From Cronobacter turicensis z3032 (lineage in GTDB: Bacteria; Pseudomonadota; Gammaproteobacteria; Enterobacterales; Enterobacteriaceae): 64,000 nt of DNA. The notes under the pieces were generated by a model. It ran no database searches. It was not told where the DNA came from and saw only the letters and a list, made by a program, of their open reading frames with translations. The stretch is taken from assembly GCA_000027065.2 (NCBI GenBank), contig FN543093.2:376074-440073 (forward strand). Direction: 5' to 3'. The position numbers and the translations under genes are program-made. Positions 34,131 to 47,978 of this stretch are shown here, one piece after another; the stretch's first letter is position 1, and each line of letters starts with the position of its first letter.

Positions 34131-34167
34131 AAAAAAAAGCCGGTATGCTCACGCATTCCGGCTTTTC
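34131..34167. terminator. Bidirectional terminator after sspB
   Basis: AAAAGCCGG pairs with CCGGCTTTT around a loop of about 14 nt, with a long A run before it and T residues after. It can stop sspAB and, on the minus strand, the autotransporter gene, whose stop lies about 45 nt away. Confidence 0.85.
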
Positions 34168-34174
34168 TATTAAG

Positions 34175-34198
34175 CCGCCCCGAAGAGGCGGTTTTTTT
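34175..34198 (+). terminator. Second terminator after sspB
   Basis: CCGCC pairs with GGCGG over CCGAAGA, followed by seven T residues. It is placed directly after the first terminator and faces transcripts entering the autotransporter gene from sspB. Confidence 0.85.
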
Positions 34199-34209
34199 AT
34201 TCCCGCCTG

Positions 34210-36756
34210 TTACCAGCGATAGTTCACCAGCATATGGCCGGAATAGGCGTTGTAGGAGTTATCACCCCATTCGCTGCTGACCCGGAAGGAGACGGTGGTC
34301 GCCTCGTTCACCTTACCGCTGACGCCCGTTTCCAGCTGGAAGCGGTTAGACGGCATGTTGGAGTCGAGCGTCTCGTCGTTAAAGTTCAGATCGCTCATGC
34401 CGTTGCCGATAAGCCAGTTTACCGCGCCGTAAGGCTGCCAGGCTTCTACGGCTTTCTGATCGACATAGCTTGCCTTGAGACCAATACGACCCAATACCGC
34501 GTCATCATCCGGCGTGCTGACACGCGTGCCGTTATATTCAACGTGGGAATCCTGGTCCAGATTGCTGTAAATCACCTGGCCCTGCGGCTCAAACTTCATG
34601 GTGCGCGCTTTCTCTGATGGTACCAGCCAGGCGTGGCCCAGCTCCAGCGAGGCGGCGTAGCCCTGGCTGTCATATTTTTCGCCCGGCATATCATCGCCAT
34701 TTACCTGGCTGTTGTACCAGCTGTAAGAAGCCCAGCTGTCGATATAGCTGCCAAGACGCAGTTTCTGGTCTTCCTGCCAGGTGGCATAGACGCCGAGGTT
34801 GTAACCGTTGACGCGACCATCTGCCGAGCGCACATTGTGGCGCGCGTCTGCGGTAGTGTCGCTGTAGCCTGCGCCCAGCATAAAACCGCTGTGCAGCGTG
34901 CCAGTAGAGAGATTTTTGCTCAGGAAATCGCTGCCTAACTGCACCACGGCGGAGCGAATCTTATATTTCAGGTTGCTGTCGGCGAAGTTGCCGTCGTTGT
35001 ACTCGCCTTTGACGTACATCCAGGTATTCAGGTCGTCTGCGTCACGCAGCATCAGCTGATCGCGGTCGTCGCGCTTGTGAATAAACATCTGCTGGGCGGC
35101 CAGGTAGTTCGCCATGTAGACGCCAGCCTCCGGGCGGTACACTTCCGGAGCTGGTGGCGTATCGCCGCCATTATCACCGTTATCATTGCCGCCGTTATCG
35201 CCACCGTTATCATCCGGGTCAGGCGTCGGATCTGGCGTATCGCTGGCTTTCGATTCCAGATACCAGTTGCCATCGTCATGCTGATAGAGATCGTATTCCC
35301 ACATCCCCGCCACGACGGGTTTACCCAGCGTAAAGGATGCATCGGACGCGCCGCCAACACTGATAAGCTCAATACCGTTAATGGTCTGCGCGCCCTGACC
35401 GCCGATATTCGCCACTTCAAGCGCAGAGCTACCGGCGCTGTCGCCGGTAATGGCCAGATGGTCAGTCGGAGAATTATCTTCGCCTGCTGCGGTGTTCATG
35501 ACGATGCGGCTGTTGTCATCGCCCGTATAGTTGCCGTTGATGGTAAATGCATTGCCGACGTTGTTACCGCCCGCGATTTGCAGCGTGCCCTGGTTGGTGA
35601 CGTCGCCATTGATGGTATTGCCTGTCGCCGGGGTAGAGGCATTCTCGTTGCCGCTGACCGCATTCCAGGACGCCAGCACGCCGCCTGCGGCAATCGCCAC
35701 GCTGTTGTTTACCGTGCCCGCAGAGGCGAACGTAGCGCCGCTTTCAACAGAAATGAGGCCCGTACCGCCAGTTGGCCCCATCACGGCGTTTTCCGCCACA
35801 AGCGTCGTCCCTGCTTTAAGCGTGGTATCGCCGCTAAAGCTGTTGTTACCAGTGAGCGTCAGCGTGCTGGCGTTTTCTTTCACCAGGTTACCGGTGCCGG
35901 AAATATCGCCCGCAAAAGTATAATCTGCCGCCTGGTTAAAAATCAGCGTGCCATTGTTGGTGACATTGCCTTCCAGTGAGGCGTTATCGCCGCTGCCGGT
36001 GCCGATTTGCAGCGAGGCCGCAGCGTTAATCAACGAGGCGCCGCTGTTTTTCACGTCGCCGCCGAGCGTCAGGTTGCCGGTTTTAACGATCAGGCTGTCG
36101 CCTGTGCCGGTAAGATCGACATTGCCGGTCAGCGTCCAGTCGCTGCCGTCCATGGTGAGCGATTTAAAACCGTCGCCTGCGTTCGCGCCGATGAAATTGC
36201 TGTCTTCATTGCCGCTGTCGTTCAGGGTAATTGTATTGGTGGCCGAGCCGGTGGTGGTGACATCGCCCCCAAGGCTGGAGCCTGCTTTAAGCACCAGCGC
36301 ATTATTGCCGCTGCTTTCAAAAGAAATAGCAGAATCGCCGCCGGAAATAGTGCCGGTGTTAATGATGGTGACGTTTTGGGCATCAGTAATGCTAATGCCA
36401 TTATTGATTCCGTTAATGCTGCCATTATTTTTCAAGGTGAACATGTCGGAGCTTTGACCGTCAATTTCAACCTGCATGGCATTACCAAAATCATTTTTAA
36501 TGGTGCCATTATTGGTAAAGGTGACGATATCTTCGCCCTGAACAGAGACGGCAGGCTTGGATTTTGATGAGGACATCGTCACATCGGCGTTAACAATGTA
36601 ATCCGTGTCGCCGCTGACGATATAGCTGCTGTTGGTATCTTTGGAAATAATAGTTTCCGCATTCACCATCATTGGTGAGGATAGAATGACAATCGGAAAA
36701 ACATTGCACATCAGCCTGGTGACAATGTTCATTCTGAATGTTTTATCTTTATTCAT
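34210..36756 (-). CDS. Type Va autotransporter with PATR repeats and beta-barrel
   Basis: A self-secreting outer-membrane protein of 848 residues. The start was set at the ATG at 36756 (MNKDKTFRMNIVTRLM); an upstream TTG adds four residues. Visible parts in order: a signal peptide (about 1-34, cut near MMVNA); a beta-helical passenger (about 35-510) rich in Gly, Asn, Thr and Ser, including the autotransporter-associated repeat NASTLTLTGNNSFSGDTTLK; a low-complexity Pro/Asp/Gly/Asn linker (about 512-545); and the translocator domain (about 570-848) ending in the aromatic NYRW. I see no serine-protease GDSGS, RGD or esterase motif in the passenger, so function is unknown, with adhesin or aggregation factor likeliest. 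It occupies the place where E. coli has the nan/yhc genes. Confidence 0.88.
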   Translation of the reverse strand: MNKDKTFRMNIVTRLMCNVFPIVILSSPMMVNAETIISKDTNSSYIVSGDTDYIVNADVTMSSSKSKPAVSVQGEDIVTFTNNGTIKNDFGNAMQVEIDGQSSDMFTLKNNGSINGINNGISITDAQNVTIINTGTISGGDSAISFESSGNNALVLKAGSSLGGDVTTTGSATNTITLNDSGNEDSNFIGANAGDGFKSLTMDGSDWTLTGNVDLTGTGDSLIVKTGNLTLGGDVKNSGASLINAAASLQIGTGSGDNASLEGNVTNNGTLIFNQAADYTFAGDISGTGNLVKENASTLTLTGNNSFSGDTTLKAGTTLVAENAVMGPTGGTGLISVESGATFASAGTVNNSVAIAAGGVLASWNAVSGNENASTPATGNTINGDVTNQGTLQIAGGNNVGNAFTINGNYTGDDNSRIVMNTAAGEDNSPTDHLAITGDSAGSSALEVANIGGQGAQTINGIELISVGGASDASFTLGKPVVAGMWEYDLYQHDDGNWYLESKASDTPDPTPDPDDNGGDNGGNDNGDNGGDTPPAPEVYRPEAGVYMANYLAAQQMFIHKRDDRDQLMLRDADDLNTWMYVKGEYNDGNFADSNLKYKIRSAVVQLGSDFLSKNLSTGTLHSGFMLGAGYSDTTADARHNVRSADGRVNGYNLGVYATWQEDQKLRLGSYIDSWASYSWYNSQVNGDDMPGEKYDSQGYAASLELGHAWLVPSEKARTMKFEPQGQVIYSNLDQDSHVEYNGTRVSTPDDDAVLGRIGLKASYVDQKAVEAWQPYGAVNWLIGNGMSDLNFNDETLDSNMPSNRFQLETGVSGKVNEATTVSFRVSSEWGDNSYNAYSGHMLVNYRW

Positions 36757-37075
36757 AATTACGTCCAATATAATAATGCGTTGAATTAAGTGTCGGCGTC
36801 GCGGCAGCTTATTTCATTACTCTCGCCAATAACATGCTTTCCGAAAGATACAGAATTTATAAATATAAAATATGTATGATTTCAGCGTTCTGATTTCATA
36901 CTCTGCGCATATTGATAAATGCAGTAAATAACTGGCGAAATATAAAGCGTTCAGAAGGGCGTTTTATGGATGCTTAGTCAGTAATCGAACATAAACCGTG
37001 CGAAGTAATAAATTAATTCGGAAAGGGAAAAGTCTTTTTCTGGAAATAAAAAGGCTTGCTTTATTGATAAGATAA
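36757..37075. other. AT-rich upstream region of the autotransporter
   Basis: About 320 nt without a gene, clearly more AT-rich than any flanking sequence. It must hold the autotransporter promoter. TGATTTCA occurs twice (36877-36884 and 36891-36898), flanked by a 6-bp inverted repeat (GTATGA at 36874 and TCATAC ending 36901). Such sequence is a likely target of H-NS silencing, which is inference. Confidence 0.55.
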
Positions 37076-37105
37076 ATAAAAAAGGGAAGCGCGAGGCTTC
37101 CCTTT
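37076..37105 (-). terminator. Rho-independent terminator of gltBD
   Basis: On the minus strand AAAGGGAAGC pairs with GCTTCCCTTT over a short loop (CTCGC region), followed by a run of T residues. It begins about 18 nt past the gltD stop, so no gltF follows gltD here. Confidence 0.92.
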
Positions 37106-37123
37106 AGGTGTGGGGTTGAACCG

Positions 37124-43016
<5,893 letters not shown>

Positions 43017-43386
43017 ATCAGTGAACCTCCCCAGGCTCTGCGGGACTCCCTCCTGTACCGATGGCGCGCGGGCGCAAAAAGGGTGCGGCGACAGGGTATT
43101 GCGCGTTATACGCACACCTTGCGTGTCGCCCTCCTGATATCCTTTTTCATCGGTACATCGTCGTTGAGGACTTACTTAAGAGGGAATCTCATTTACTGCA
43201 TAAATATGATGGGCAGAACGCCCATCGAGAAAGCTTCCAGCGAATTTCCAACTTATCGGGAATCCGCACACAGGTCAAATGTCATTCTTATTTATTCAAA
43301 AGTGTGCTAAAGAGCAAGCATTACATTGATTAATAAGTACTTTTAACCTTTTTTAGATTGCGTTTTTCGGGTGATAAGCCCCGGTG

Positions 43387-43408
43387 ATGTGTGATCTGAC
43401 TCACTATA
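43387..43408. promoter_or_regulatory. CRP-like site upstream of gltBD
   Basis: TGTGA-TCTGAC-TCACT (43390-43405) matches the CRP core TGTGA-N6-TCACA with one mismatch in the last base. It is about 380 nt upstream of the gltB start and 300 nt upstream of yhcC. E. coli gltBDF is reported to be influenced by CRP together with Lrp, IHF and ArgR. Confidence 0.65.
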
Positions 43409-43566
43409 AGAAAGCGGTTGGAAGTAGATAGCGCGCTGTTATTGCGTTTTAAAGCAGCACGATCTTTCGTGCAACGCCCGCAAGCCGCATAAACGCTCTG
43501 TTTTTAACGGTTCGTCATATTCCTTAAATAATCGTTACGATCATAAGGAAAAGTAATTGGTGTCAG

Positions 43567-43605
43567 GGTGATTAAAATAGCGTTTACAATGAATGATTAT
43601 TCATC
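43567..43605. promoter_or_regulatory. Tandem ARG boxes in the gltB-yhcC intergenic region
   Basis: TGAATGATTATTCA (43590-43603) fits the ARG-box core TGAATWWWWATTCA at 13 of 14 positions and is nearly palindromic. Exactly 21 bp upstream TGATTAAAATAGCG (43569-43582) is a weaker copy (9 of 14), giving the paired spacing used by ArgR hexamers. It lies about 570 nt from gltB and 100 nt from yhcC. ArgR repression of E. coli gltBDF has been described. The site could also act on yhcC. Confidence 0.72.
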
Positions 43606-43701
43606 AGATAAAAGCGGGGGCAGGGCGCTTGATCCATATCATCGCCGTGAAGAAGTAAAAATGGCAGGCTGACGCCCTTTCGCTGGGCGGCTTTTCAGAT
43701 T

Positions 43702-44637
43702 ATGCAGTTACAAAAATTAGTCAATATGTTTGGCGGCGACCTGACGCGTCGTTACGGCCAGAAAGTTCATAAACTCTCATTGCATGGCGGCTTCAGTTGC
43801 CCGAACCGCGACGGCACGCTGGGACGCGGCGGCTGCACCTTCTGCAATGTCGCGTCGTTCGCCGATGAAACCCAGCAGCATCTCCCAATTCAGCAGCAGC
43901 TGGCGCAGCAGGCGGCGCGCGTCGACCGCGCCCGCCGTTATCTCGCCTATTTCCAGGCCTACACCAGCACCTTTGCGGAAGTTAACGTATTGCGCGAAAT
44001 GTACCAGCAGGCGATAAGCCAGGCGGATATCGTCGGGCTGTGCGTCGGCACGCGTCCGGACTGCGTGCCGGAGAGCGTGCTGGATCTCCTCTCGGGCTAC
44101 CATCAACAAGGTTATGAAGTCTGGCTGGAGCTGGGGCTGCAAAGCGCGAAGGATAAAACTCTGCACCGTATTAATCGCGGCCATGATTTTGCCTGTTATC
44201 AGGACACCGCGCGTCGGGCGCGGGCGAGGGGGCTTAAGGTGTGCACGCATCTTATCGTCGGGCTGCCGGGAGAAACCCGCCTCGATGCGCTGGTCTCGCT
44301 TGAGCGGGTGGTGGAAACCGGCGTCGACGGCATTAAGCTGCATCCGCTGCATATCGTTGAGGGCAGCATTATGGCGAAAGCCTGGCGGGCCGGGCGGCTT
44401 AGCGGCATTGCGCTGGAGGATTATGCCGTGACGGCGGGCGAGATGATTCGCCATACGCCGCCTGACATCATCTACCATCGTATTTCCGCCAGCGCCCGCC
44501 GTCCGACCTTACTGGCGCCGCTGTGGTGCGAGAACCGCTGGACCGGTATGGTCGAGATTGACCGCTATCTTAACCTGCATGGCGCGCAGGGCTCGGCGCT
44601 CGGACGTCCCTGGCGCGGCGCGCCTGACCCGCTTTAA
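43702..44637 (+). CDS. yhcC: Radical SAM protein YhcC (TIGR01212 family)
   Basis: Predicted radical S-adenosylmethionine enzyme of unknown substrate. It has 311 residues, two more than E. coli YhcC. The cluster-binding cysteines are in CPNRDGTLGRGGCTFC: Cys33, Cys45 and Cys48, a CX11CX2C spacing typical of this subfamily rather than the classic CX3CX2C. Further conserved parts are VGLCVGTRPDCVPE, WLELGLQSAKDKTLHRINRGH and HLIVGLPGETRLDAL, as in other radical SAM TIM barrels. It is divergent from gltBD across 685 nt and about 110 nt upstream of arcB in the same direction. Confidence 0.92.
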   Translation: MQLQKLVNMFGGDLTRRYGQKVHKLSLHGGFSCPNRDGTLGRGGCTFCNVASFADETQQHLPIQQQLAQQAARVDRARRYLAYFQAYTSTFAEVNVLREMYQQAISQADIVGLCVGTRPDCVPESVLDLLSGYHQQGYEVWLELGLQSAKDKTLHRINRGHDFACYQDTARRARARGLKVCTHLIVGLPGETRLDALVSLERVVETGVDGIKLHPLHIVEGSIMAKAWRAGRLSGIALEDYAVTAGEMIRHTPPDIIYHRISASARRPTLLAPLWCENRWTGMVEIDRYLNLHGAQGSALGRPWRGAPDPL

Positions 44638-44748
44638 ATGCTGTTTTTCCCGTCACTCGCCTTCTCACCCCGCACTTTTTTGCCTGAATTCCCGCCAGCG
44701 GGACGGATTTAGGTATTATTGAACGGAATATCAGTACAGGAATCCTTT

Positions 44749-47088
44749 ATGAAACAGATCCGCCTGCTGGCGCAGTACTACGTTGATTTACTGGTAAAGC
44801 TTGGCCTGGTGCGCTTTTCACTGCTGCTGGCCCTTGCGCTGGTCGTGCTGGCGATGGCGGTGCAAATGGCCGTGACGATGGTGCTGCATGGCCAGGTCGA
44901 GAGCATCGACGTTATCCGTTCGATTTTCTTTGGTCTGTTGATCACGCCCTGGGCCGTCTACTTTCTGTCGGTGGTGGTGGAGCAGCTTGAGGAGTCGCGT
45001 CAGCGGCTCTCAAAACTGGTCGATAAGCTTGAAGAGATGCGCGAGCGCGACCTCAAGCTCAACGTGCAGCTCAAGGACAATATCGCCCAGCTTAACCAGG
45101 AAATCGCCGACCGCGAAAAAGCGGAAGCCGAGCGCCAGAATATGCTGGAGCAGCTGAAAGTGGAGATGAAAGAGCGCGAAGTCACGCAAATCCAGCTGGA
45201 GCAGCAATCCTCTTTCCTGCGCTCGTTTCTCGACGCCTCGCCGGATCTGGTGTTCTACCGTAATGAAGATAAAGAGTTTTCGGGCTGCAACCGGGCGATG
45301 GAGCTGCTCACCGGCAAAAGCGAAAAACAGCTGATTGGCCTTAAGCCCCACGAAGTGTATGCGCCGGAAGCGGCGGAAAAAGTGCTGGAGACCGATGAAA
45401 AAGTCTTCCGGCATAATGTGTCTCTCACCTACGAGCAGTGGCTCGACTACCCCGATGGCCGCAAAGCGTGCTTTGAGATCCGCAAAGTGCCGTATTACGA
45501 CCGCGTGGGTAAACGCCACGGGCTGATGGGCTTCGGGCGCGATATTACCGAGCGTAAGCGTTATCAGGACGCGCTGGAGCGCGCCAGCCGCGATAAGACC
45601 ACCTTTATCTCTACCATCAGCCACGAGCTGCGTACGCCGCTTAACGGCATCGTGGGCTTAAGCCGCATTCTGCTGGATACCGACCTGAGCGCCGAGCAGG
45701 AAAAATACCTGAAGACGATCCACGTCTCCGCCGTGACGCTTGGCAATATCTTCAACGATATTATCGATATGGATAAAATTGAGCGGCGCAAAGTGCAGCT
45801 TGATAACCAGCCTGTCGATTTCACCAGTTTCCTGGCGGACCTGGAAAACCTCTCCGGCCTGCAGGCGCAGCAGAAAGGACTGCGCTTTGTGATGGAGCCG
45901 GTGCGCCCGGTGCCGCATAAGGTGCTGACCGATGGCACGCGCCTGCGGCAGATCCTCTGGAACCTCATCAGCAACGCGGTGAAATTTACCCAGCAAGGCC
46001 AGGTGACGGTGCGCGTCAGCTATAACGACAACGAGCAGCTACGCTTTGAGGTGGAAGATTCCGGTATCGGTATTCCGCAGGAGGAGCAGGACAAGATTTT
46101 CGCCATGTATTACCAGGTGAAAGACAGCCAGGGCGGTAAACCGGCGACCGGTACGGGGATTGGTCTTGCGGTATCGCGCCGTCTTGCGAAAAGCATGGGC
46201 GGCGACATTACGGTATCGAGCAAACCGGGCCAGGGGTCGACTTTCGTTCTGACAGTGCAGGCGCCGCGCGTGGCGGAAGAAGTGGAAGATACGCTGAATG
46301 ATGACGACATGCCGCTGCCCGCCCTGCATGTGCTACTGGTGGAAGATATTGAGCTGAACGTCATCGTGGCGACATCGGTGCTGGAAAAACTCGGTTGCAG
46401 CGTCGAGGTGGCGATGACCGGTAAAGCGGCGCTGGAGATGTTCAGCCCCGGCGAGTTTGACCTGGTGCTGCTGGATATCCAGTTGCCGGACATGACCGGG
46501 CTGGATATCTCCCGCGAACTCAACCGCTGCTATTCCCGCGACGCGCTGCCGCCGCTGGTGGCGCTGACGGCCAACGTGTTGAAAGATAAAAAAGAGTATC
46601 TGGAAGCAGGTATGGATGACGTGCTGAGCAAACCGCTGGCGGTGCCGGCCCTGACCGCGACCATCAAAAAGTTCTGGGATACGCAACCTGACGATGAGGA
46701 GCAAGACGTGACGACAAGTGATGACGGCAAGCAGCAGGCGCTGCTCGATCTCCCGATGCTGGAGCAATATCTGCAGTTGGTTGGCCCGAAACTCATCACC
46801 GATGGCCTGGCGATGTTTGAAAAAATGATGCCGGGTTACCTGAGCGTGCTGGAATCCAACCTCACCGCGCGCGATCAAAAAGGGATTGTGGAAGAGGGTC
46901 ATAAAATCAAAGGCGCCGCCGGTGCGGTAGGGTTGCGTCACTTGCAACAGTTGGCGCAAAAAATCCAGTCGCCCGATCTTCCGGCGTGGTGGGACAACGT
47001 GGGTGAATGGATTGAAGAGCTGAAGCAGGAGTGGCGTCACGACGTCGAGGCGCTGAAAGTCTGGGTTGCCGGCGCCGGAAAAAAATGA
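44749..47088 (+). CDS. arcB: Aerobic respiration control hybrid sensor kinase ArcB
   Basis: Tripartite histidine kinase that senses quinone redox state and phosphorylates ArcA under low oxygen. The start at 44749 (MKQIRLLAQYYVDLL) gives 779 residues, one more than E. coli. Two membrane helices (about 22-77) precede a leucine-zipper-like coiled coil and a PAS domain (about 155-270). The histidine kinase domain has His292 (ISHELRTPLNG) and ATP-binding boxes (NAVKFTQQG, DSGIGIP, GTGIGLAVS). The receiver has Asp576 (LLDIQLPDMTG), and the C-terminal Hpt domain has His718 (GHKIKGAAGAVG). The last codons, a run of A, overlap the terminator of the antisense small RNA arcZ. Confidence 0.98.
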   Translation: MKQIRLLAQYYVDLLVKLGLVRFSLLLALALVVLAMAVQMAVTMVLHGQVESIDVIRSIFFGLLITPWAVYFLSVVVEQLEESRQRLSKLVDKLEEMRERDLKLNVQLKDNIAQLNQEIADREKAEAERQNMLEQLKVEMKEREVTQIQLEQQSSFLRSFLDASPDLVFYRNEDKEFSGCNRAMELLTGKSEKQLIGLKPHEVYAPEAAEKVLETDEKVFRHNVSLTYEQWLDYPDGRKACFEIRKVPYYDRVGKRHGLMGFGRDITERKRYQDALERASRDKTTFISTISHELRTPLNGIVGLSRILLDTDLSAEQEKYLKTIHVSAVTLGNIFNDIIDMDKIERRKVQLDNQPVDFTSFLADLENLSGLQAQQKGLRFVMEPVRPVPHKVLTDGTRLRQILWNLISNAVKFTQQGQVTVRVSYNDNEQLRFEVEDSGIGIPQEEQDKIFAMYYQVKDSQGGKPATGTGIGLAVSRRLAKSMGGDITVSSKPGQGSTFVLTVQAPRVAEEVEDTLNDDDMPLPALHVLLVEDIELNVIVATSVLEKLGCSVEVAMTGKAALEMFSPGEFDLVLLDIQLPDMTGLDISRELNRCYSRDALPPLVALTANVLKDKKEYLEAGMDDVLSKPLAVPALTATIKKFWDTQPDDEEQDVTTSDDGKQQALLDLPMLEQYLQLVGPKLITDGLAMFEKMMPGYLSVLESNLTARDQKGIVEEGHKIKGAAGAVGLRHLQQLAQKIQSPDLPAWWDNVGEWIEELKQEWRHDVEALKVWVAGAGKK

Positions 47089-47208
47089 CCCCGGCTAAAC
47101 CGGGGTGCGCGAATACTGCGCCAACACCAGGGAAATCGTGGCCTCGCCATTGATTAGTGATGTTGATCTTTTTAACTACGTGGCGCGGCCTGAGTAATCA
47201 AATCGCTC
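47079..47208 (-). ncRNA. arcZ: ArcZ small regulatory RNA (RyhA/SraH)
   Basis: Hfq-dependent sRNA of about 120-130 nt, transcribed opposite to arcB. On the minus strand the 3' part reads ATTTCCCTGGTGTTGGCG, then CAGTATTCGCGC, then the terminator ACCCCGG-TTTAG-CCGGGGT-CATTTTTTT. I recall the E. coli ArcZ 3' half as the same but for one loop base. The conserved stretch is the RNase E-processed form (about 56 nt) that base-pairs with rpoS, flhDC and other mRNAs. The 5' half is diverged, as usual. The putative promoter is ATAACA (47238-47243), 17 bp, TATCTT (47215-47220). It lies between arcB and elbB, as in E. coli, and its U tract lies within the last codons of arcB. The 5' end is approximate. 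Confidence 0.92.
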
Positions 47209-47217
47209 GTACATAAG

Positions 47218-47243
47218 ATAGCAAATCTTAAATGATTTGTTAT
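47218..47243. promoter_or_regulatory. 26-bp palindrome over the arcZ promoter, between arcZ and elbB
   Basis: ATAGCAAATC (47218-47227) and GATTTGTTAT (47234-47243) form 10-bp inverted arms (one G-T mismatch) around TTAAAT. The element spans from the putative arcZ -35 into the -10, where a bound repressor would block it, and lies 80 nt upstream of elbB. In E. coli ArcA represses arcZ; whether this is the ArcA site is not known. Confidence 0.55.
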
Positions 47244-47324
47244 GTGAATCAGTAAAATGTGTGAAGCATAACGTTTAAATAACATTTTACTCAAAGTTTC
47301 AACGGCTTAACGTAAGGATAAATC

Positions 47325-47978
47325 ATGAAAAAAATCGGAGTGGTTTTAAGCGGTTGCGGCGTTTATGACGGTTCAGAAATTCATGAAGCGGTAATTACCC
47401 TGCTGGCGCTGGCCCGCAATGGCGCGCAGGCGGTCTGTTTTGCGCCTGATAAACCACAAGCGGACGTGATTAATCACGTCACGGGCGAACCGACCGGCGA
47501 GACGCGCAATGTGCTGGTGGAGGCGGCCCGTATCGCCCGCGGCAAGATAACGCCGCTGGAGCAGGCGCGCGCGGACGATCTCGATGCGCTGGTGGTGCCT
47601 GGCGGGTTTGGCGCGGCCAAAAACCTGTGTGATTTCGCCACGCGCGGCAGCGAGTGCGCCGTGGACCCTGCGCTTCACGCCCTGGCGAGTGCGATGCACG
47701 CGGCCGGCAAACCGCTCGGCTTTATCTGTATCGCGCCCGCGATGCTGCCGAAAATTGTCGCCGCGCCTCTGCGTCTGACTATCGGCACCGATATTGACAC
47801 CGCTGAGCTGGTGGAAGAGATGGGCGGGGAGCATGTGCCGTGCCCTGTGGACGATATTGTGGTGGATGAAGATAACAAAGTGCTGACCACCCCCGCCTAT
47901 ATGCTGGCGGAAAGCATCGACGAGGCGGCGGCAGGTATTGAGAAACTGGTGGCGCGCCTGGTGGCGATGTGCGAATGA
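47325..47978 (+). CDS. elbB: Isoprenoid biosynthesis protein ElbB (glyoxalase III-like, DJ-1 superfamily)
   Basis: It has 217 residues, the same as E. coli ElbB (also called sigma cross-reacting protein 27A or YhbL). It belongs to the DJ-1/PfpI class I amidotransferase-like superfamily, with nucleophile Cys135 in [12 protein letters not shown] and a conserved Glu in the N-terminal [15 protein letters not shown]. coli ElbB shows weak glyoxalase activity and its overproduction raises lycopene yield, hence the name; the physiological role is uncertain. It starts after an AAGGA site, 80 nt from the arcZ palindrome, and its stop overlaps the mtgA start (ATGA). Confidence 0.95.
   Translation: MKKIGVVLSGCGVYDGSEIHEAVITLLALARNGAQAVCFAPDKPQADVINHVTGEPTGETRNVLVEAARIARGKITPLEQARADDLDALVVPGGFGAAKNLCDFATRGSECAVDPALHALASAMHAAGKPLGFICIAPAMLPKIVAAPLRLTIGTDIDTAELVEEMGGEHVPCPVDDIVVDEDNKVLTTPAYMLAESIDEAAAGIEKLVARLVAMCE

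Noticed and set aside
47086..47106. Hairpin after arcB as its own terminator
   Set aside because: There is no U tract on the plus strand; the U tract is on the minus strand, where it terminates ArcZ.
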